DNA from: Symbiobacterium terraclitae
Lineage (GTDB): Bacteria > Bacillota > Sulfobacillia > Symbiobacteriales > Symbiobacteriaceae
Direction of reading: 5' to 3'
Assembly: GCF_017874315.1 (NCBI RefSeq)
Contig: NZ_JAGGLG010000036.1
Coordinates: 1-44,064, forward strand
DNA length: 44,064 nucleotides
Shown here: piece by piece, positions 39,219 through 44,064 of the stretch
Layout: the number at the start of each line of letters is the position of its first letter
Numbering within the stretch: position 1 is the stretch's first letter
Notes under the pieces: generated by a model
Databases searched by the model: none
Told to the model about the DNA's origin: nothing
The model's input: only the letters and a program-made list of their open reading frames with translations
Program-made: the position numbers and the translations under genes

Positions 39219-39998
39219 TCAGAGGGCAGCGACCTGCTGGCCGGTGAAGTAGATGCAGACCCTGCAGCCACTCACGGTCTCGATGGGTATCTCCATCTCG
39301 TAGATCTCGCCCAGCACGTCGGAGCGAATCAGCTGGTCGGGCGTCCCGGCGGCGGCCACCTGGCCGTCCTTCAGGGCGACGATGTAGTCGGAGTAGGCCG
39401 AGGCGAAGTTGACGTCGTGCAGCACCAGCACCACCGTCTTCCCCAGGTCGTCGACCATGCGGCGCATGATCCGCATGATCTGCACCGCGTGTTTCATGTC
39501 GAGGTTGTTGAGCGGCTCGTCCAGGAGGACGTACTCGGTGTCCTGCGCCAGCACCATGGCAATGAACGCCCGCTGCCGCTGGCCGCCGCTCAGGTGGTCC
39601 ACGTACTTGTGCTGGATGTCGCCCAGCTCCATCCAGGCCAGGGCGGCGTCGACCTTCTCCCGGTCCTCCCGGGTGAGGCGCCCCTTGGAGTACGGGAACC
39701 GTCCGAACTCGACCAACTCCCGCACGGTGAGGCGGATGTTCAGGTGGTGCGTCTGCTTCAGGATCGCGAGGCGCCGGGCCAGCTCCTCGGAGCGGTAGCT
39801 GCCGATCTCCCGGCCGTCAATCAGGATCTGCCCCTCGTCCTTGGGGAGCAGACGGCTCATCAGCGAGAGCAGGGTGCTCTTGCCCGCGCCGTTGGGGCCG
39901 ATCAGCGTGGTGACCGCTCCCTTTCTGACATCCAGCGAGACGTTGCTCAGCACCCGCTTTGACCCGAAGGACTTGGAGACGCCCTTCACCCTTACCAT
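39219..39998 (-). CDS. yclP: Siderophore ABC transporter ATPase (YclP-like)
   Basis: 259 residues. Walker A GPNGAGKSTLLSL, signature LSGGQRQRAFIAM, Walker B YVLLDEPLNNLD and H-loop LVLHDVN are intact. TVRELVEFGRFPYSKGRL is typical of FecE/YclP-type ATPases. The start overlaps the permease stop by 7 bp. Confidence 0.92.
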   Translation of the reverse strand: MVRVKGVSKSFGSKRVLSNVSLDVRKGAVTTLIGPNGAGKSTLLSLMSRLLPKDEGQILIDGREIGSYRSEELARRLAILKQTHHLNIRLTVRELVEFGRFPYSKGRLTREDREKVDAALAWMELGDIQHKYVDHLSGGQRQRAFIAMVLAQDTEYVLLDEPLNNLDMKHAVQIMRIMRRMVDDLGKTVVLVLHDVNFASAYSDYIVALKDGQVAAAGTPDQLIRSDVLGEIYEMEIPIETVSGCRVCIYFTGQQVAAL

Positions 39999-40954
39999 GC
40001 CGCTCTCTCCTTCAGAACCAAGTAGAGGAAGTAGACGCCGCCGACGAAGTTGACGATCACGCTGACCGGCGTGGAGTAGACGAACACGCGCTCCATGATC
40101 AGCTGTGCACCGACCAGGAAAATCACGCTCACGGCGACGGCGGCTGCGATGATCGGTCCCCGCCGGTAGGTGTCCACCAGGTGGTAGGTGACGTTGGCCA
40201 CCAGCAGCCCCAGGAAGGTGATGGGCCCCACCAGCGCCGTGGAGGCAGCCATCAGGACGGCGACGATGATCAGCATCCGTCTGACCACCGGCCCGTAGTC
40301 CACGCCGAGGTTGATGGCGTGGTCCCGGCCCAGGGCGATGGCGTCCAGCACCCGCACGTGGCGCAGGCCGTACAGCATCACGGGGATCATCACGGCGGCG
40401 CCGAGGGCCAGCAGGTTGGTGTTCACCCTGCTCACGGTGGCGAAGAGCCGGGACTGGAGGCCGCTGTACTCGTTGGGGTCGATCAGCACCTGCAGGAAGG
40501 TCGTGAGGCTCCCGAACAGCGTGCCCATGACGATGCCCACCAGCAGCAGGAAGTGGAGGTTGGTGCCGTCCCTGCGGAAGAGCGCCTGGTACAGCAGCAG
40601 GGCGAACCCGATCATCAGGGCCAGCGTGAGGGCGAAGTTCACCTGCTGGTCGACGAACTGGAGCGTCGTGGTGCCCCAGAGGAAGACCAGCGCGGTCTGG
40701 AAGAGCTGGTAGACCGCGTCCATGCCGATGATGGACGGGGTCAGGATCCGGTTGTTGGTGATCGTCTGGAAGATGATCGTGGAGTAGGCGATGGCGGCCC
40801 CGGTCAGCGTGATGGCCAGCACCTTCAACATGCGGAGCCGCAGGATGTACTGGATGTTGCCCTTCAGCGGGACGAACAGGTAGAGGCAGACGACGGTGAG
40901 CGCCAGCAGCGTGACGATGCCCAGGATGACGAAGGTCTTACGCTCATGCTTCAC
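39992..40954 (-). CDS. yclO: Siderophore ABC permease (YclO-like)
   Basis: 320 residues, FecCD family, with about nine hydrophobic segments. SIIGMDAVYQLFQTALVFLW, GIVMGTLFGSLTTFLQVLID and GPITFLGLLVANVTYHLVDT are family markers; the latter is the EAA-like cytoplasmic loop that contacts the ATPase. GTG start overlapping the yclN end. Confidence 0.9.
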   Translation of the reverse strand: MKHERKTFVILGIVTLLALTVVCLYLFVPLKGNIQYILRLRMLKVLAITLTGAAIAYSTIIFQTITNNRILTPSIIGMDAVYQLFQTALVFLWGTTTLQFVDQQVNFALTLALMIGFALLLYQALFRRDGTNLHFLLLVGIVMGTLFGSLTTFLQVLIDPNEYSGLQSRLFATVSRVNTNLLALGAAVMIPVMLYGLRHVRVLDAIALGRDHAINLGVDYGPVVRRMLIIVAVLMAASTALVGPITFLGLLVANVTYHLVDTYRRGPIIAAAVAVSVIFLVGAQLIMERVFVYSTPVSVIVNFVGGVYFLYLVLKERAAW

Positions 40955-41912
40955 TGGTCCGCTGTCCCTTCCATAGCAAGTAGAGGAACATCCCGCTTCC
41001 GATCACGCCGACCGTCAGGCCGATGGGCACCTCATAGGGGTAGATGATCACCCGCCCGACGATGTCGCAGGCCAGCAGGAAGACCGCACCCACCAGCGCG
41101 GTGAGCGGCAGGTTCCGCCGCAGGTGGTCGCCCTGGAAGAGCGAGACCAGGTTGGGGATGATCAGCCCCAGGAAGGGCAGCAGGCCGACGGTGAGGATCA
41201 CCAGCGACGAGATGAGCGCCACCAGCGAGAGCCCCACGTTCACGACCCGCCGGTAGTTCAGCCCCAGGTTGGTGGCGAAGTCCTCGCCCATGCCGGCGAT
41301 GGTGAACCGGTTTGCGTAGACATAGGCGGCGATCACCGCGGGCACCGCCAGGTAGAGCAGCTCATAGCGCCCCTTGATCACCAGGGCGAAGTTGCCCTGA
41401 AGCCAGGTGGTGACAGCCTGCAGCAGGTCGTACCGATAGGCGTAGAACGTTGTGATTGAACTCACGATATTGCCGAACATTAAGCCGACGAGCGGGATAA
41501 AGATCGCGTCCTTGAGCTTCACCCGGTCCAGAATCAGCATGAACAGGTGCGTGCCGGCCAGGGCGAAGACCAGCGCCAGCATCATCTTCTGCATCATCGA
41601 GGCCGAGCCGAACAGGATCATCGCCACCAGGATGCCGAGCCGGGCCGAGTCGTCCGTCCCCGCCGTGGTGGGTGAGACGAACTTGTTGCGGGAGAGCTGC
41701 TGCATGATCAGCCCCGAGACCCCCATGCCGATCCCGGCCAGGGCGATCGCCGCGGTGCGGGGAAACCGGCTGGTCACGAGCACGGTCCACTGGTCCTCGC
41801 TGAGGCGGAAGAGATCGGCCGGCCGGATGTCGGAGACCCCGACGAACAGCGAGACAGCCGTGAGGAGCACGAGGAGAACGGCGAGTACCGGTATCACGAG
41901 CGATCTCTTCAC
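40944..41912 (-). CDS. yclN: Siderophore ABC permease (YclN-like)
   Basis: 322 residues, FecCD family. MGVSGLIMQQLSRNKFVSPT, IFIPLVGLMFGNIVSSITTF and LPFLGLIIPNLVSLFQGD are typical. First gene of the operon, in the same order (N, O, P, Q) as in Bacillus. A Fur-like box lies 46-60 bp upstream. Confidence 0.9.
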   Translation of the reverse strand: MKRSLVIPVLAVLLVLLTAVSLFVGVSDIRPADLFRLSEDQWTVLVTSRFPRTAAIALAGIGMGVSGLIMQQLSRNKFVSPTTAGTDDSARLGILVAMILFGSASMMQKMMLALVFALAGTHLFMLILDRVKLKDAIFIPLVGLMFGNIVSSITTFYAYRYDLLQAVTTWLQGNFALVIKGRYELLYLAVPAVIAAYVYANRFTIAGMGEDFATNLGLNYRRVVNVGLSLVALISSLVILTVGLLPFLGLIIPNLVSLFQGDHLRRNLPLTALVGAVFLLACDIVGRVIIYPYEVPIGLTVGVIGSGMFLYLLWKGQRTSEA

Positions 41913-41957
41913 TGCGGCCGCACACCCATCACTGCGTCGTCCTCTCTGTTCTGCGAG

Positions 41958-41972
41958 CGATAATCATTCTCA
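41958..41972 (-). promoter_or_regulatory. Fur-like box upstream of the siderophore ABC operon
   Basis: Minus strand TGAGAATGATTATCG differs from the 7-1-7 Fur consensus TGATAATNATTATCA at two positions. Iron-dependent repression is expected. Confidence 0.8.
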
Positions 41973-42019
41973 TCAACTTGATTCTATCGCACCCGCCGGT
42001 GGGGAGAAATGGACTTTCC

Positions 42020-43522
42020 TCAGATGCGTATGGAACATCCTTGCTGTCGCGTATGGTCTGCCGCTTCCTGCGCGAGGAGGCGCAGGGTCAGCTGCTCCAC
42101 CAACCGCTCACAGGCGTCCGCGTCGTCCCCTCCCGTCCAGGGCACCGTGAGGAACTGCACGCCGGGCTCCCCGCCCGTCGTCGCCAGCCAGGCCTCCTCC
42201 GCGTCGCCGGCCCGGCGGCCCTCCCGCAGCAGGAAAAGCGCCCACCGGCAGCCGAGCGCCGCCAGGTCGCCCGGCGACGCGAGGCGCGTCTCGCGCAGCC
42301 CGCGCACCGCCGCGCTCGGCGTGAATCCGGCGGAGCCGTAGAGCAGGTCGCCCAGGCCAGGATGCCTTCCCCCGAAGACCAGGAGGCCCTCCTCTTCCAC
42401 CGCCGCCACGATCAGCGGCGCCTCGCCCAGGCGGCTGCGCACGAGGCCCCTGAGGTGGCACAGCCGCCGCTCCATGAGCCCGAGCCAGTGGGCGGCCACG
42501 CCCTCGAGGCCGAGCCGCCGCCCCAGCCGCTCCACCCGCTGCCGCCAGGTGAGGTCGCCCTCGCTGACGTCTGCTTGCTTCACGCCGCCACCCTGCCTCG
42601 TCCCGGCTCGGCCCGGACGGGCGGCGAGGCCGAAGATGGCGAGGTCGCCGTCGGACACCCCGGCCACGTCCAGGGTTCGGGCGAGCTGTGCAAAGGCGCT
42701 GGGGGCCACGCCCAGCTCCCGCTTGAACACCCGGCTGAAGTACAGCTCGTCCTGGTACCCCACCGCGTGGGCCACGTCCGCCACCGAACGGTGCTCGCCG
42801 GCCAGGAGGCGGAGCGCCCGCCGCAGCCGCAGCGCGGTCAGGTACTTGTGGGGCGTCAGGCCGGTCATCTCCCGGAAGACCTGGTAGAACCGGTGCGGGC
42901 TGACGCCGGACCCACGGGCGATCTCCTCGACGTTGTACTCCTGCTCGCAGCGTGCGGCCATCTGGCTGCGCACCTGCTCCGCGTAGGCCAGGAGCGGGCT
43001 GGCTGTCTTCTGCGCGCGCACGCCGCTCAGGTAGGCGGCCATCAGCTCGTAGAGCAGCGCCTGGGCGCGGAAGTGCACCGCAGCCTCCGCCAGGTCGGCC
43101 TCGCCAAGTGCCGCCGCCCACGCCGGTTGGGCCCAGCCCGGTGCGGGTTCGGCCCCGGAGAGTGCGTCGAGCATGCGCGCTGCCCCCGGAACGCGCACCG
43201 CCACCGGCGCGCCCGTGCCGTACATCCACTGCCTGAGCCCCGCGCCGTGCACCGCGAACTCCACGAGGCGCAGCTCACACCCGTGGTCGCCTGCGCTCCG
43301 CACCCGCACCCGCTCACCCGGGCAGATGAGGAGCATCTCCGCCAGGCCGAGCCGGCAGACCCACCGCCCGCGCAGCCCCTCGCCCATCAGGACCAGGCCG
43401 CCGCCCGACCACACGAGCCGGCCGTGCCGGGACGCAGGGACCTCCACGACCCGCCGGGCGCCCACCCGGACCCGCTCCTCGCCCCGGTACTGCAGGCCGG
43501 CGTGACCGGTGCCATCTCGCAT
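42020..43522 (-). CDS. Btr-like AraC regulator with a partial siderophore-binding domain
   Basis: 500 residues. Residues about 1-160 are a cupin-like sensor. Residues about 190-290 are an AraC HTH (VEEIARGSGVSPHRFYQVFR, SVADVAHAVGYQDELYFSRV, then FKRELGVAPSAF). From about 300 on the protein resembles the second lobe of a FepB/BtuF-type binding protein (WRQRVERLGRRLGLEGVAAH, LIVAAVEEEGLLVFGG, GLGDLLYGSAGF). B. subtilis Btr has the same order and activates a siderophore uptake operon when bound by iron-siderophore. Here the first lobe is only about 30 residues, so the binding site may be altered. ATG 43520-43522 follows GGGGAGAT. It lies next to yclNOPQ. Confidence 0.82.
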   Translation of the reverse strand: MRDGTGHAGLQYRGEERVRVGARRVVEVPASRHGRLVWSGGGLVLMGEGLRGRWVCRLGLAEMLLICPGERVRVRSAGDHGCELRLVEFAVHGAGLRQWMYGTGAPVAVRVPGAARMLDALSGAEPAPGWAQPAWAAALGEADLAEAAVHFRAQALLYELMAAYLSGVRAQKTASPLLAYAEQVRSQMAARCEQEYNVEEIARGSGVSPHRFYQVFREMTGLTPHKYLTALRLRRALRLLAGEHRSVADVAHAVGYQDELYFSRVFKRELGVAPSAFAQLARTLDVAGVSDGDLAIFGLAARPGRAGTRQGGGVKQADVSEGDLTWRQRVERLGRRLGLEGVAAHWLGLMERRLCHLRGLVRSRLGEAPLIVAAVEEEGLLVFGGRHPGLGDLLYGSAGFTPSAAVRGLRETRLASPGDLAALGCRWALFLLREGRRAGDAEEAWLATTGGEPGVQFLTVPWTGGDDADACERLVEQLTLRLLAQEAADHTRQQGCSIRI

Positions 43523-43569
43523 GCTGATCTCCCCTCGCAGGGTGTCACTTCATCGATTATACTTGCGAA

Positions 43570-43584
43570 CGGTTCTCATTATCA
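43570..43584 (-). promoter_or_regulatory. Fur-like half-box upstream of the Btr-like gene
   Basis: Minus strand TGATAATGAGAACCG has a perfect left half (TGATAAT) and a weak right half; 10 of 14 defined positions agree. It lies about 50 bp upstream of the regulator start. Confidence 0.55.
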
Positions 43585-43668
43585 AGCTGACCATACCCTG
43601 GCACATCCGAGACATCAGGGCCTTGAGACCGTTGGGCCTCTGGACCCCGCACTCACCTGCGCGCCCGC

Positions 43669-43981
43669 CCCGTTCATCGCCGAACTGCACACCCAGCGCG
43701 TCATCCAGCGAGGGAAGGTGTCCGGGAAGACTTCGGTGGACAATCGCAGGGCCACCGTCTACGCACTCACCGAGGGACTCGCGACCACCATCTACTGGAT
43801 CGACGACGAGACGCGCTTCCCGCTGCGGGTCCGCCAGGCGGCCGGCGGAGAGCCGCAGGTCACCATGGTGGTGCTGGAGATCGAGACCGTGCCGCTCGAC
43901 GATGCGCTGTTCGCACTGCCAGCCGATCTGCCCGGGGAGCCCTTCGTGCGGGATACGATGCCGCGAGAAGCGATCGAGTAG
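43669..43981 (+). pseudogene. C-terminal remnant of an unrecognised gene
   Basis: A clean frame of about 100 residues (FIAELHTQRVIQRGKVSGKT, ATTIYWIDDETRFPLRVRQA, VVLEIETVPLDDALFALPAD) ends at TAG and is followed by a terminator hairpin. The sequence looks like the end of a secreted or lipoprotein beta-rich domain (possibly LolA/DUF4412-like). No start codon with a ribosome site is found upstream. Confidence 0.6.
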
Positions 43982-43982
43982 A

Positions 43983-44001
43983 CCGTAGGGTCGCCCTACG
44001 G
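43983..44001 (+). terminator. Hairpin after the gene remnant
   Basis: CCGTAGGG / CCCTACGG with a TCG loop, immediately after the TAG stop. Confidence 0.8.
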
Positions 44002-44064
44002 CCTCTCACAACACCGGACATGCGGGTCACGCATCCGGCGTTTCGTCAAGCACTCCGAGTCGAT

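Overview
The window is very GC-rich, gene-dense bacterial chromosome. Gene content points to a high-GC member of the Firmicutes (Bacillota), probably a Symbiobacterium-like thermophilic clostridial organism. It has a bacillithiol glycosyltransferase (BshA), the MrfA/MrfB mitomycin-repair pair, a PdaB-like sporulation deacetylase, HemQ, a YclNOPQ-type siderophore importer, a Btr-like AraC regulator and a BlaI/BlaR pair. It also has UGA-containing selenoprotein genes. The species is inferred, not proven.

Layout. 1-4100: a tRNA 3'-end fragment, a YbaK-type deacylase, rimO, an O-methyltransferase, and a junction of two broken genes. 4115-11735: a secreted alpha/beta hydrolase, then a minus-strand block holding a beta-lactamase-family hydrolase, an ABC permease, an ABC ATPase fused to a membrane domain, a BlaR1-like M56 protease and a BlaI repressor. 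The same 16-bp dyad lies upstream of blaI and upstream of the ABC operon. 11735-12360: a non-coding stretch with two copies of a palindromic element and a short tandem array. 12360-15540: ArsR repressor, Zn/Cd-type P-ATPase, and a decayed SDR gene. 15704-21890: bshA divergent from mrfA - two tandem SelW-like selenoprotein genes - mrfB, followed by a PdaB-like gene. 21943-25501: a small membrane protein, an AhbD-like radical SAM enzyme divergent from the di-iron repair protein Ric (FNR/CRP-type promoter), and speE. 25739-32900: a UvrA paralogue divergent from a double-headed MerR regulator, hemQ, moaB, pepT and small genes. 33000-38020: a DUF1232 protein, a TrmH-family methyltransferase, a gene whose Shine-Dalgarno is buried in a 13-bp hairpin, a lipoprotein gene with an internal stop, and a twin P-loop ATPase. 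38147-43981: a Fur-box-preceded siderophore ABC operon next to a Btr-like regulator, then a gene remnant.

The most striking feature is 19209-19794. Conventional gene calling would leave this gap empty, but it holds two small thioredoxin-fold selenoproteins with CxxU motifs. Both have a hairpin of identical sequence at an identical distance after the UGA. They sit between the two partners of a DNA-repair system, in one apparent operon. Second is the BlaI-type regulon, where the operator exactly fills the spacer of the blaI promoter and recurs before the ABC/beta-lactamase-family operon. Third is the presence of two chemically equivalent last steps of heme synthesis (AhbD-like and HemQ) a few kb apart.
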